From Bacteroidales bacterium (GTDB lineage: Bacteria > Bacteroidota > Bacteroidia > Bacteroidales > B18-G4), in the NCBI GenBank assembly GCA_018401355.1, contig JAGYLD010000014.1, positions 1-42,281 on the forward strand: DNA of 42,281 nt. Reading direction: 5' to 3'. The notes below the pieces were generated by a model. That model saw nothing but the letters and a program-made list of their open reading frames with translations. It did not search any database and was not told the origin of the DNA. This document shows, piece by piece, positions 16,479-26,001 of the stretch. Position 1 is the stretch's first letter. The number at the start of each line of letters is the position of its first letter. A program made the position numbers and the translations under genes.

Positions 16479-17767
16479 TGTTCCAGGATTTTGTTAAAAA
16501 ATGCAACTTGTTTTCTGGTCATTTCCCTTGCAGTGTATGGTTCAAATTCATCCCAATTGGTATCGGGAGTGAAAGGTAACTTTTTAAAGAGTTCTTTTAA
16601 GGATTCGTATGTTCTGTCACTTAGCATTTCGATGCTTTCTTCCTTGTTAAATGTTACACAATTGCCAGCATTTGTTTTGTTCAATATTTCAACAACGGAG
16701 CTGCTTTTATCAAAGATAGCAATTAGTGGTCTTTTTGACAGAATATATGGGTATAACTTGGAAGCTGTATATTGTGCATCTGTAGATCCGGGTATGAAGA
16801 CCAGGTCGGCTTCTTTTAGTACATTCATGGCCTCAAAATACGGCAGCCTGTTTGTTATTTCGATTACATTTTCCGGGATGCCAACTTCTTCTGCTATGGG
16901 TTCGATGGTTTTTAAACCTTTCCCATCGAGGGCGTAACTTGTTCCTACGAAAAACATTCTTATCCTGGAAAATGTTTCTTTATCCTCTTGAAGGCCTTTT
17001 TTTACCGCCATGAACATGGCTTTCACCGCAAAATACATATCATGGCCCCCCCGGCCGATATAGGCTATATTTATGTTTCCATCATTTTTGTCGAACAACT
17101 TATTCTCTAGTGATAGATTATCCAGGATGTCAAAATCGATACCTGCCCCTCCAAACGGAATGACAGTACACATATCTGGATGGATGTTGGTGTATCTTTC
17201 CATGAGGGTTTTGGGATATCCTGAGGATACAGATAATATTCCATTCACCTTTTTCATGGTCATGGCTTCCAATCTCTTTGCCATAGGATATGCAATCCAG
17301 AACTTTGGTGGCCTTTTGTCTTTGGGAACAGTAAGATAGTAGTCGTTTCTCCATGGATCCTGCATGTCGATAATAAAAGGTATGTTGTACTTTTTTTGCC
17401 AGACAGGTCCCAGGGTCATCACCGGAAACGCTGTTGTTGAGAAATATACAAGGTCATACTTTTTTTTCTTCATGAGCTTTTTAACAAGGTTCCTGTAAAA
17501 CCATAATGAACGGTAACCAAGGTTGCCCAGACCGAATTTCCTGGTCCATTTTGTGTTAAAAGCAGGTATTCTGTGTATTTCGATGTCTTCCGGTATGGTT
17601 TTTAAAAGAATGGGATCTTGCCCCATTTCAACATATTTTGGAATAACAGCAATAACGGTTGGATTCCATCCCAGCTCTCTGAAATATGGCAAAGATTGTC
17701 GTACACGATGCATGTCAGCTGCATTGATGGGAGGGAAATTGGGTGATATGATTAATAGTTCTTTCAT
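16463..17767 (-). CDS. GT4-like glycosyltransferase
   Basis: 434 residues. The N-terminus is KELLIISPNFPPINAADMHRV. A central segment holds IPFIIDMQDPWRNDYY and GILSVSSGYPKTLMERY. The C-terminal lobe has INIAYIGRGGHDMYFAVKAM and YTASKLYPYILSKRPLIAIF, which replace the stricter E-x7-E region of standard GT4. This is a common variant in Bacteroidota capsule loci. The donor and acceptor are unknown. It overlaps the downstream gene by 16 bases and follows its upstream neighbour after 9 bases. Confidence 0.82.
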   Translation of the reverse strand: MKELLIISPNFPPINAADMHRVRQSLPYFRELGWNPTVIAVIPKYVEMGQDPILLKTIPEDIEIHRIPAFNTKWTRKFGLGNLGYRSLWFYRNLVKKLMKKKKYDLVYFSTTAFPVMTLGPVWQKKYNIPFIIDMQDPWRNDYYLTVPKDKRPPKFWIAYPMAKRLEAMTMKKVNGILSVSSGYPKTLMERYTNIHPDMCTVIPFGGAGIDFDILDNLSLENKLFDKNDGNINIAYIGRGGHDMYFAVKAMFMAVKKGLQEDKETFSRIRMFFVGTSYALDGKGLKTIEPIAEEVGIPENVIEITNRLPYFEAMNVLKEADLVFIPGSTDAQYTASKLYPYILSKRPLIAIFDKSSSVVEILNKTNAGNCVTFNKEESIEMLSDRTYESLKELFKKLPFTPDTNWDEFEPYTAREMTRKQVAFFNKILEQWQKE

Positions 17768-17776
17768 GTTCGGAAT

Positions 17777-19003
17777 TTAAATTGTTGTTTTTACCCATTC
17801 AATGAGTTTTTTTTCCTGTACTTCCCAGGAAAAAATTTTTTTCGCGTATTCCAGGGCCATCTTTTTTGAACTCCCGAGTTTGTTTTTATTACTTACAAGG
17901 GATTCAATGCTTATGGCAAGCTCTTGTTTGTCCCCGTTTCTGAAAAGTACTACACTTTCCGGGGCAAGTGCAGCCACTTCTTTTTGCCCGGATGTATCGG
18001 ATGCCACCACCGGTAAACCAGCAAGAAGATATTGAAGGATCTTGTTGGTGATGGTCAGATTCCGGCTATCCGGGGTATATTCTTCCGTTGCCAGGCCTAT
18101 GTCATGTTCAGCAATACGCGAAAGCAATTCTTTGTGAGGTACCAACCCATGAAGATATAGTCCATGACCTTTTTCTGTTGGAAAAACAGACCTGAGTTGC
18201 TGCTCGTAATCAGATTTACAGTTTCCTCTTAAATGCAGATCAACAGGCGTTTTTACTTTTTCAAGGGCACTGACCAGAAATTCCAGCCCCCTTCCTGGTC
18301 CGATCGTTTGAGAATACCAGTGTATGGATGGTTTCTCCGGATTTAACCTGTCCTTGTTTTTGCCATCCAGCCATTCACGCTCGGCCCATGGAAAGACATT
18401 GTATAATACCTCTGGTTTGGGACCTCCGGAAAATGAACCAAAAGCATCCGCCATGCTTTTAGATGTTGTATAGGTGAGGGGTGCGTTCTGAAGGGAGAAC
18501 TTTTCGTATTTCCCGAGAAGCTGCAACGGCCGGTATTTATTTGCTGATGGCAGTAAATCATGAGAATACCAGTCTTCGAAGTCAAATGCAACTTTGAATC
18601 CCCTGTTTATCAACTTGCATCCTATGACCGTTGCCATTTCCTGATGACAGATATACAGGTCGGCATCCTCTTTTATGGCTGCCCTCAGGTTCTTATGAAA
18701 TCCATATCCCAATGATTCAACATTTTCCCATTTAAGCCTGGAGATCATCTCTGAAGCAATCCTTCGAACCATCCTGGTTTTTAAGTTATGGAGCTTTGTG
18801 GTTTTTCCTGGTATTATATTTTCAATGCCTTTATATTCAATGCCATCATCAATGAGTGTGAGGTCTTCTTTCATTTGCTCCTCATTGGAAAAGGTTGTCA
18901 GGATGCTTACCTTGAACCCTGCATTGTGTAAAGCATTGGCTTCTTTCACAACCCTTGGATTGCGGCATAAATGGCTTTGAGTCAGGATACAAACATGTTT
19001 CAT
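17777..19003 (-). CDS. GT4-like glycosyltransferase
   Basis: 408 residues. The N-terminus HVCILTQSHLCRNPRVVKEA with a downstream HQEMATVIG is frequent in Bacteroidota capsule glycosyltransferases. The donor lobe shows IHWYSQTIGPGRGLEFLVSA and YLHGLVPHKELLSRIAEHDI, followed by TNKILQYLLAGLPVVASDTS. It belongs to the GT-B fold class and acts in the cytoplasm. Gaps to its neighbours are 9 and 5 bases. Sugar specificity is not predictable. Confidence 0.85.
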   Translation of the reverse strand: MKHVCILTQSHLCRNPRVVKEANALHNAGFKVSILTTFSNEEQMKEDLTLIDDGIEYKGIENIIPGKTTKLHNLKTRMVRRIASEMISRLKWENVESLGYGFHKNLRAAIKEDADLYICHQEMATVIGCKLINRGFKVAFDFEDWYSHDLLPSANKYRPLQLLGKYEKFSLQNAPLTYTTSKSMADAFGSFSGGPKPEVLYNVFPWAEREWLDGKNKDRLNPEKPSIHWYSQTIGPGRGLEFLVSALEKVKTPVDLHLRGNCKSDYEQQLRSVFPTEKGHGLYLHGLVPHKELLSRIAEHDIGLATEEYTPDSRNLTITNKILQYLLAGLPVVASDTSGQKEVAALAPESVVLFRNGDKQELAISIESLVSNKNKLGSSKKMALEYAKKIFSWEVQEKKLIEWVKTTI

Positions 19004-19008
19004 TTCTG

Positions 19009-20010
19009 CTATTTTTTTCTGTGGATCAGCTTTTTATGGTAATGATAACTGACAAATTTGGCAGCTTTCCAACCCAGGCATTTTTTTATGAATTCAATTT
19101 CTTTTCCCCCCAGAACAGGCATCCTGGGTTTTTGACCCTGTACTTTGATCCTCGACTGTATTTTTCTGGTCAGGCCGGGATACTGGGGATAAGTATTGAT
19201 TGCCAGATCAAGCAATTGGGTCGCAATGGCTTTTCTGACACGTTTATCATCTTTCCTTTCCAGCAGATAACCTGTTTTCTTCTCGAGAGAATAGAGTGCG
19301 CTTTCAAGGTTCTTTCTTTTGTAAGATTGCCCTGCTACATTTTTGCCATAAATATATTTTCTGTAATAATTTAATCCTTTTGTAAAAACCAGACCCTTGC
19401 TTGAAAGCACTGCACGTGCAAAATACTCTCCATCCTGATCCAGTAAGATGGTCTCATCCCACGGACCAATCATTTCCACAATACGCCTGGGTGTTAACCA
19501 TGCACTTGTCTGAACCATGGAGGTTTTGCCATCTCCACCCCATAACCGGGTAAGAAAATTTGCTGGTTTATCTGTATCATATAAAAAAAACGATTCATCA
19601 GGAAGGGGTTGTTCATAAGGATCCTGTCCGTCAAAAAAATGAACAGTGGAACACATGGCCATATATCCTGGTTTCGGCTCCAATGCTTTTACCTGATATT
19701 TTATTTTGTTTTCTCCCAGGATATCATCTGCATCCAGAAACTGAATATAATCACCTTTACTTAGCCTGATGCCATGGTTCCTTGCTGCACAGGCCCCACT
19801 GTTTTTTTGGGTTATGACCTTTACCCTTTTATCATCGGAAAACTTCCTGGCTACATCAACCGTATTGTCATTTGATCCGTCATCAATCACCAGTATTTCC
19901 AGGTTTGAATAAGTTTGCCTGATGCAGGAATTAATCGTTTCCCTGATTTTATCCTGGGAGTTATAAGCAGGAATGATCACAGATACCAGTGGTTGTATTG
20001 GACCTGACAT
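19009..20010 (-). CDS. Family 2 glycosyltransferase
   Basis: 333 residues. The GT-A domain has PLVSVIIPAYNSQDKIRETI, the first Asp region ILVIDDGSNDNT and the DxD motif FLDADD. There is a C-terminal helical region of about 130 residues after GPWDETILLDQDGEY, where the ED/DQD acid may be the catalytic base. It has no membrane helix, so it is probably cytoplasmic or peripheral. It sits 10 bases after the acyltransferase gene and 5 before a GT4-like gene. Confidence 0.9.
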   Translation of the reverse strand: MSGPIQPLVSVIIPAYNSQDKIRETINSCIRQTYSNLEILVIDDGSNDNTVDVARKFSDDKRVKVITQKNSGACAARNHGIRLSKGDYIQFLDADDILGENKIKYQVKALEPKPGYMAMCSTVHFFDGQDPYEQPLPDESFFLYDTDKPANFLTRLWGGDGKTSMVQTSAWLTPRRIVEMIGPWDETILLDQDGEYFARAVLSSKGLVFTKGLNYYRKYIYGKNVAGQSYKRKNLESALYSLEKKTGYLLERKDDKRVRKAIATQLLDLAINTYPQYPGLTRKIQSRIKVQGQKPRMPVLGGKEIEFIKKCLGWKAAKFVSYHYHKKLIHRKK

Positions 20011-20020
20011 GGACGTTAGA

Positions 20021-20671
20021 TTAAATGTTTAAGTGTTTTTTTCTGTAAGCTTCAAATTTTTCTTTACGTATATAGCCGTGATACTTTTTCTTGTAGTCAA
20101 TCCTGACAAGTTTTTCAGGATCCAGCTTTTTGATAAATCTGGCCGGATTGCCGGCAATGATACAATTGCCTTCCGGAAAGGATTTTGTCACGACCGAACC
20201 TGCTCCAACCACTGTAAAATCACCCAGTTCCACACCGGGAAGAATGACACTGTTCATGCCAATCCAACAATAGCTTCCTATCTTTGTCTCGCTTGTAAAC
20301 TGTTTCATATGGTCGTAAACCTCATGACCGCCACTTAAAACCCCTACATTTTGTCCCAGGAATGTATAATCCCCGAAATATAGTTTTCCGGATCCCTGGA
20401 TATAGCATCCTGGAATAAATCCCGGGTTGGTTCCAACTCCTACCAGGATGTTATGTGCTCCCAAAATCCTGCTTGTAAAATGGGTAGGCCAATATGCTTC
20501 TTTGTTATAACCCAAAACCTTTTGCTTGTACCAGCGATTAAAGGAAATTCTGTCATTGTGATCCTGCGTATCATTAAGAAAACGGAAATACGGCAGGCGT
20601 GTGATCATCCAGACAAAGATCCTTAAAGGATTGGATAATATGTACCTGATTTTTTCACTAGTTATTCTCAT
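20021..20671 (-). CDS. Left-handed beta-helix acyltransferase (CatB/WbbJ-like)
   Basis: 216 residues. The C-terminal half carries hexapeptide repeats. [13 protein letters not shown] contains the likely catalytic His, and [20 protein letters not shown] and the closing [14 protein letters not shown] are typical of CatB-related O-acetyltransferases. The N-terminal about 60 residues are a variable extension with an aromatic-rich segment ([14 protein letters not shown]) that might associate with the membrane. It would acylate a sugar of the chain, probably from acetyl-CoA. A 52-base gap to the upstream gene is the largest inside the run. Confidence 0.85.
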   Translation of the reverse strand: MRITSEKIRYILSNPLRIFVWMITRLPYFRFLNDTQDHNDRISFNRWYKQKVLGYNKEAYWPTHFTSRILGAHNILVGVGTNPGFIPGCYIQGSGKLYFGDYTFLGQNVGVLSGGHEVYDHMKQFTSETKIGSYCWIGMNSVILPGVELGDFTVVGAGSVVTKSFPEGNCIIAGNPARFIKKLDPEKLVRIDYKKKYHGYIRKEKFEAYRKKHLNI

Positions 20672-20723
20672 AAGTTAAGTTAATTGGTCGTTGCTTTAAA
20701 TTGCAGGATAAATTATCAGTGAC

Positions 20724-21611
20724 CTAATTTTTTCCTGCTACCCTCCTGAGTATTTCATTAAAACTCATACCTGATTCTTTTTGTAATTGTCTGGCAATTT
20801 TTAAGGAGTGATTTTTGCCAACACCCATGATGTACCTTGCCTGATTCCATTTTACTTTCTTCAGTGCCTTTTCTTTATCCTGATTTTTGAGTGGACATTC
20901 GGGATGCAAAAGCATTTCTTCAGAACATTTCAGATATTTAAAAGGGACGGTGAAATCTGTACGGTTGATTTGCATTTCCTGCTCTTCATGCTCTCTGTAC
21001 CATACAATGCCCTGAGGGCCAAGTGCCACGGGGTGCTTCCTGGATATTATATGCCAGAATTCGAAATCACCAATAAATCTTTTTCCGGAAAATCCACCAA
21101 TTGAATCAAAAGCTTCCTTTTTTATGATGGCTGACAATGGCGCTTTATGAAACAATTGCTTTTCAAAATAATGCCGCTTGTATGCTTCTTCAGGCGTGAG
21201 AAGGTAGGGGTATATCCTGTTTTTATCCTGTGGTAGGGAAAACAGACCATATCCCGCTTCGGGGAATTTCTCAGTCATTGATACCATCACCTGCAATCCT
21301 GTAGGATAAATCATATCGTCAGCATCAACATATTTTATGTACTTTCCATTGGCCAGGCTGGCCGCTTTCATCCTGTTTGGATAATCGCCCAGGTTTTTTT
21401 CATTGATGTAAAATCTGATGCGTTGATCCATCTTCTCATATTCACGGATGATCTCCACCGACCTGTCCTTAGACTGATCATCAACAAGGATCAATTCAAA
21501 GTTCTCGTAGGTTGAAGCAAGAATACTCTCAATGGCTGCTGCAATGTATTTTTCCCTGTTGTAAACAGTGGTGAGTACACTCACAAGGGGATTTTGATCT
21601 GAATTTGCCAT
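20724..21611 (-). CDS. Family 2 glycosyltransferase
   Basis: 295 residues. GT-A motifs are PLVSVLTTVYNREKYIAAAI, LILVDDQSKDRSVEI and the DxD in YVDADDMIYP. The region GGFSGKRFIGDFEFWHIISR supplies the usual later acidic motif (D-F-E). It follows the next upstream gene after 4 bases. Substrates are unknown. Confidence 0.9.
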   Translation of the reverse strand: MANSDQNPLVSVLTTVYNREKYIAAAIESILASTYENFELILVDDQSKDRSVEIIREYEKMDQRIRFYINEKNLGDYPNRMKAASLANGKYIKYVDADDMIYPTGLQVMVSMTEKFPEAGYGLFSLPQDKNRIYPYLLTPEEAYKRHYFEKQLFHKAPLSAIIKKEAFDSIGGFSGKRFIGDFEFWHIISRKHPVALGPQGIVWYREHEEQEMQINRTDFTVPFKYLKCSEEMLLHPECPLKNQDKEKALKKVKWNQARYIMGVGKNHSLKIARQLQKESGMSFNEILRRVAGKN

Positions 21612-21615
21612 AATA

Positions 21616-22605
21616 TCAAGTTTTTGGTTTGTTTTGTACTCCCTGGGGCGGTAATCCCACCTTCTTTTTTAATGCTTTTTCAATGCCATCCATTCCCCTG
21701 ATTTTACTGATCAGGTAAAATTGATTGGTGGCATAAAACCTTGCCAGGATGATGTTTAAATTGTAATTCCACCAGTACCACTTGTCCTTTCTGCCCATCT
21801 TAAGCTTTCTTATCCTGTGGGTCATGATGGCTATTTTTTTCAGGACATTTCCTGAAAACTGTATGTAATTGAAAAATTTGTAATTCTGATAATGGATGAT
21901 AAAAGTGCGCCTGAAATAAAATTTGAAATTCTGGTGATGGTAGTGGTAAACCCTGGCGGAATAGTCATAAACGATGGCATGTCCCATTGATAATGCATCC
22001 CTTGCCCAAAGCGCATCTTCACCAAAGGAGATGTGATGGAAAGGGATCTTCTCCAGTACGGTTCTGCGGTACATGGCATTGACATCATCCCACCGGCAGT
22101 ATTTGTGCTGCTCCTTACCGGAAAGGGATTTAAATTCCTCCGTATTGCTGAACTGATAACGCTTGATGTCGGCTTCCCCCTGCGGCCTGAACCATTGCAA
22201 CGGGTTCTTGTCCGTATCGTGCCTTACGGTCTGTTGACCGCAAACCCCGGCCACCTCCGGGTCGTTGAAATGCCTCAGCATCTTTTCAATCCACCTCTCA
22301 TCGGCTGCTGTGGCATCCTGCACGGTCATTACGACAAATTCCCCGCCGGCAAGCTTAACCCCCAGGTTTCTGGTGCTTCCATGGTTGAATTCGGCAGGAG
22401 GGATCTCGTGGACTTTCACAGGATATTCCCGCAGGATGTCCGGTGTGCCATCGGTAGATCCGGAATCGATCACAATGACTTCCATTTCATATGCCAGCGT
22501 TTGGGAAAAGATCCCTTCGAGACATGAATGCAAGGTGGTACTGCCATTCTTTACAGGTATAACAATACTGATCTTTGGTTTGCTATGTCCGGATGATGTC
22601 TTCAT
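21616..22605 (-). CDS. Family 2 glycosyltransferase, rhamnosyltransferase-like
   Basis: 329 residues. PKISIVIPVKNGSTTLHSCL and VIDSGSTDGTPDIL form the nucleotide-binding part. FNHGSTRNLGVKLAGGEFVV and VQDATAADERWIEKML are hallmarks of the rhamnosyltransferase-like GT2 branch; here the usual DxD is QDA. The later motif GEDALWARDALSMGHAI carries the catalytic acid region, and the C-terminus is aromatic and basic. It overlaps the upstream gene by 23 bases. The segment 22201-22260 within it is 38/60 G+C, well above the rest of the window, hinting at a different origin. Confidence 0.88.
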   Translation of the reverse strand: MKTSSGHSKPKISIVIPVKNGSTTLHSCLEGIFSQTLAYEMEVIVIDSGSTDGTPDILREYPVKVHEIPPAEFNHGSTRNLGVKLAGGEFVVMTVQDATAADERWIEKMLRHFNDPEVAGVCGQQTVRHDTDKNPLQWFRPQGEADIKRYQFSNTEEFKSLSGKEQHKYCRWDDVNAMYRRTVLEKIPFHHISFGEDALWARDALSMGHAIVYDYSARVYHYHHQNFKFYFRRTFIIHYQNYKFFNYIQFSGNVLKKIAIMTHRIRKLKMGRKDKWYWWNYNLNIILARFYATNQFYLISKIRGMDGIEKALKKKVGLPPQGVQNKPKT

Positions 22606-23704
22606 AAAACTCCTTTACGCGTTGTTTCCATGAATTTTTTTCAAGGAATTGTGCCGTATCCTTTTGCTGCAATTTACCGTCAATGATATCATGCAGTATA
22701 CCGTTCATTTCCTTTGCATTATCAGCCAGAAAAAGCTGGCCGTTGAAATCTTTTTCCAGATGATCGTGGTATTTAAGGCTGACTACCGGTGTACCGGCAG
22801 CCAGGTATTCATATAGTTTCATGCTGTCAACATCAAGCCAGGGTTCCTTACGGTACAGGTTAATACCTGCAGTAAAGGACTTTATGGCCGATGGAACATT
22901 TTCAGGGTTCAAAGGGCCCATAAAATGGCAATTGGGTAATCTCCCAAGCTCTTCTGAAACTTTGTTTTTGTATTCCTTTCCGTAAATCATAAAATTCCAG
23001 GATGGGTTTTCTTTCAAAAGAAACTTCAGCACTTCGTAGTCGATCCAACGGGAAATGGTACCTATGTAGCCGATGATGGGTGCCGGGAAGTCCTGTTCCA
23101 TGGCTTTAACGTTCCTGAAGTTTTCAGGGGAAATACCGTTACGCATGAAATAAGTGTTGTCAAACCCGTGATTATGATACCAGTCGAGCATGCTCCGGGC
23201 ACTCGATATCACAAATTCACAGTGCTCGCCCGCTTCCAGAAGGATCTTTGTCTGTTTTTCCTTCTTTGCCGGCTGAAGGTTCTCATCGTCAATGATGTTA
23301 TGGTCGGTGTCGAAAAAATACCTTCCTTTCAGCCGGAGTTCCATCGCCTGCTCGAAACCGGCAGGCCAGTAGCAGAAAATGATGTTTTCGTCATCGTTGA
23401 AATGATCAAAGCCCTGCACCTTGATAAACAGCTTGTTGATGACAAAATCCATCCTGGATATGAATCCCTTCAACAGAGTACCAGGGAAAAAATGTGTGAA
23501 ATACAGATCTTTGTGATCTTTTGTTTGTTGCCTTGAAAGCAGTTGTTTGAAGAAGTTGATGAAGGTGGTTTTTCTGACATTGATGACCTCATCAAAGTAT
23601 CCTGAGTCATTGAAAGATTTCAATAACCATGTATTGCGGCGTCGGAATCCTTCTGTCAGAAGTTCCGGCCAGGGAAGGTCTGCTCCGAAATACATCAATC
23701 TCAT
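22583..23704 (-). CDS. GT4-like glycosyltransferase
   Basis: 373 residues. The N-terminus MRLMYFGADLPWPELLTEGF is followed by a long acceptor lobe with FFDTDHNIIDDENLQ. The donor lobe includes PAPIIGYIGTISRWIDYEVL and DVDSMKLYEYLAAGTPVVSL, which fits GT4-like enzymes that lack the strict first Glu. Its 3' end overlaps the downstream GT2 by 23 bases, and base composition rises in the same stretch, so both genes may have arrived together. Specificity is unknown. Confidence 0.82.
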   Translation of the reverse strand: MRLMYFGADLPWPELLTEGFRRRNTWLLKSFNDSGYFDEVINVRKTTFINFFKQLLSRQQTKDHKDLYFTHFFPGTLLKGFISRMDFVINKLFIKVQGFDHFNDDENIIFCYWPAGFEQAMELRLKGRYFFDTDHNIIDDENLQPAKKEKQTKILLEAGEHCEFVISSARSMLDWYHNHGFDNTYFMRNGISPENFRNVKAMEQDFPAPIIGYIGTISRWIDYEVLKFLLKENPSWNFMIYGKEYKNKVSEELGRLPNCHFMGPLNPENVPSAIKSFTAGINLYRKEPWLDVDSMKLYEYLAAGTPVVSLKYHDHLEKDFNGQLFLADNAKEMNGILHDIIDGKLQQKDTAQFLEKNSWKQRVKEFYEDIIRT

Positions 23705-23710
23705 TTAGAT

Positions 23711-24721
23711 TTATTTAATTGTTGACTTTACTTTGACCCCAAGATCAACAAGTCTTTGCCCGATTAAAGGGAAAAGCAACATTTTATATGTCTGTTTTTT
23801 CTTCCACCCGGATTTAAGGAGGATTTTTACCGTCTTCCACCAGTTTTTGCAATCTTTTGCATTGACGGTTATGTTGTAATAAAAATTAAGATCGTCCCTT
23901 ACTGACTTGCCATCTGTTTTTGGTTGTGCCAAAGATTTTGAATTTCCCTTACCGGGATCTGGCATTTGTTCCCCCCGCATTAATGGGTCTGATCCTTTTT
24001 TTCTTCGTTCTTCTGCATATTCAAGGGCAAGTTCCCGGTAGAAATCGACCGAGGATTTTTCCCTGACCGTAATGGAAGCCTCATTCAATCTTACAAAATA
24101 CATACACTGGTTAACTACTGCAATCCGGTGTTTATCCAGGATGCGCAGCCAGAGGTCAACATCTTCGGAGGTTTTGAAAGTGGTCCTGTATCCGCCCAAT
24201 TCCTGGACCATTTTGGTTTTCATTAAAACTGTGGCGTGAATGACAGGCCTGTATTCGGTATAAGTTTTATAATCAACTGCCAGGTATGGTTTCCCGTTGA
24301 AAAAGCTTTTCCATGGATTCCTGAATCTTAAAGCTTTTTTGCCGCGGTCGGTCATATATGCTATCTGATCGCTAACGAGATCAAATTCAGGATGCTTCTG
24401 CATAAACCGGACCTGTTTCATGAGATGGTCCGGAAGGGACTTATCGTCTGCATCATGTCTTCTGATGAGTTCTCCTTTTGCCAGTGAGATGCCGATATTC
24501 AGCGATCTTGCCACGCCCATATTTTCATGGCTGATGGCAACAATTCGGTCATCATCATAGGAATCAATGATTTCCTGGGTTCCATCTGAAGAGCCATCGT
24601 TGATGACAATAAATTCAAAATCACGGAAAGATTGCCCCAATACGCTATTCATGGCAGCCCGGAGATACTTTTCTCCGTTATAGACCGGCATTATAACTGA
24701 TACGAGAGGCTTTTTGTCCAT
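23711..24721 (-). CDS. Family 2 glycosyltransferase
   Basis: 336 residues. Motifs are PLVSVIMPVYNGEKYLRAAM, FIVINDGSSDGTQEI and the metal site IRRHDADD. SEDVDLWLRIL supplies the usual second acidic motif. A Lys/Gly/Asp-rich linker (about 245-275) precedes a basic C-terminal part (KILLKSGWKKKQTYKMLLFP) that may attach to the membrane surface. Only 2 bases separate it from the Wzt-like gene upstream, so it is co-expressed with the exporter. Confidence 0.9.
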   Translation of the reverse strand: MDKKPLVSVIMPVYNGEKYLRAAMNSVLGQSFRDFEFIVINDGSSDGTQEIIDSYDDDRIVAISHENMGVARSLNIGISLAKGELIRRHDADDKSLPDHLMKQVRFMQKHPEFDLVSDQIAYMTDRGKKALRFRNPWKSFFNGKPYLAVDYKTYTEYRPVIHATVLMKTKMVQELGGYRTTFKTSEDVDLWLRILDKHRIAVVNQCMYFVRLNEASITVREKSSVDFYRELALEYAEERRKKGSDPLMRGEQMPDPGKGNSKSLAQPKTDGKSVRDDLNFYYNITVNAKDCKNWWKTVKILLKSGWKKKQTYKMLLFPLIGQRLVDLGVKVKSTIK

Positions 24722-24723
24722 GA

Positions 24724-25986
24724 CTAATCTGACTTTTGTTCCCAGGATGATTGCAGCACTGCCCTGGAGCGCTTGTCGAACGGATAATTTCTTTGAATAA
24801 ATGCTTCACCCTGTTTGACACTCAGACGAAGACAATTTTCAAGATAGTTAAATGTGCCATACATATTTCCAAGCCACAAGGAAATGTAATATATTCCCGG
24901 GGCAAGGGAAAAGTTTTTTAACGTGATCTCTATTGTTTTTTGTTCTCCCCTTTTGTTTTCTGCTATAAAAAACTGATCGTCCATGTTGGTCACATGCGAA
25001 ATAAATTCGTTGGAATCATTGCGAACATCTAATGAAAGATCAGTGCTTTCTACATCTTCATTAAACTTAATGTTTGCCAGTACTTTAAATGAATCGCCAA
25101 GTTTGATCTCTTTGATTTCATTTCCGTTGAGATCGTTGATCGAGTAACTGATAAATTCAACCTGGTTCGTCCCGTATGGTTTAACTTCACCAATCTCCAA
25201 ACTGCTTTTCCTGTATGCTTCCAATATGTCTCCCACCTGACCGTCCATGGTGATGGTTCCATTCTGCATTAATACAGCTTTGTTACAAAGTTGCTCCACT
25301 GCTGTAAGGTTATGGCTTACAAAAAGGACAGTCCTTCCAGAGGTTGAAACATCTTTCATTTTTCCAATGGCTCTCTTTTGAAACTCCGCGTCTCCTACAG
25401 CAAGGACTTCGTCAACGATAAGGATCTCAGATTCGAGGTGAGCCGCTACAGCAAAAGCCAGCCTTACGTACATCCCGCTTGAATATCTTTTTACCGGGGT
25501 GCCAATATATTTTTTTACACCGGAGAACTCGACGATCTCATCAAATTTCCTGTCGATTTCTTTTCTGGTCATCCCCAGGATGGCACCATTGAGAAAGATG
25601 TTCTCCCTTCCGGTTAATTCGGGGTGGAATCCTGTCCCCACCTCCAGAAGACTTGCTATTCTTCCTCTAACGCGGATTTCTCCGGTTGTCGGACCTGTTA
25701 CCCTTGAAAGGAGTTTAAGCATGGTGGATTTTCCTGCACCATTCTTTCCTACTATGCCCAGTACTGTGCCTTCACTCACTTCAAGATTGATATCTTTCAG
25801 TGCCCAGACAAATTTTGTATCAACTTTACTCAGCTCATTGCTGGCAGATATTTTTTTTGTCGGATCTTCTTTGCCTCTAAACCTCGCCCACCAGCGATTA
25901 AGATCGTGGCTCAAAGTTCCGGTTCCTACAACACCCAGCCGGTATTGTTTGGCAATATCTTCGAGTTCTATGACAGTTTTAGGCAT
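24724..25986 (-). CDS. wzt: Polysaccharide ABC exporter ATP-binding protein with C-terminal Wzt-type domain
   Basis: 420 residues. Walker A is GKNGAGKST (80-88), the ABC signature YSSGM (168-172) and Walker B ILIVDE (188-193). The N-terminal about 50 residues extend the ATPase, as in O-antigen exporters. Residues about 245-420 form a beta-rich domain (GTNQVEFISYSINDLNG onward) like the Wzt C-terminal carbohydrate-binding domain, which in E. coli O9a recognises the chain end. Together with the permease 15 bases upstream it should form an inner-membrane exporter of undecaprenyl-linked glycan. An SD-like AAGAAAGG lies 8 bases before the ATG. Confidence 0.92.
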   Translation of the reverse strand: MPKTVIELEDIAKQYRLGVVGTGTLSHDLNRWWARFRGKEDPTKKISASNELSKVDTKFVWALKDINLEVSEGTVLGIVGKNGAGKSTMLKLLSRVTGPTTGEIRVRGRIASLLEVGTGFHPELTGRENIFLNGAILGMTRKEIDRKFDEIVEFSGVKKYIGTPVKRYSSGMYVRLAFAVAAHLESEILIVDEVLAVGDAEFQKRAIGKMKDVSTSGRTVLFVSHNLTAVEQLCNKAVLMQNGTITMDGQVGDILEAYRKSSLEIGEVKPYGTNQVEFISYSINDLNGNEIKEIKLGDSFKVLANIKFNEDVESTDLSLDVRNDSNEFISHVTNMDDQFFIAENKRGEQKTIEITLKNFSLAPGIYYISLWLGNMYGTFNYLENCLRLSVKQGEAFIQRNYPFDKRSRAVLQSSWEQKSD

Positions 25987-26001
25987 AATGTCAACCTTTC
26001 T

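Noticed and set aside
22033-22527. 164-codon plus-strand frame inside the rhamnosyltransferase-like gene
   Set aside because: It is antisense to a gene with clear GT2 motifs, lacks family motifs of its own, and its length follows from the higher G+C of the stretch.
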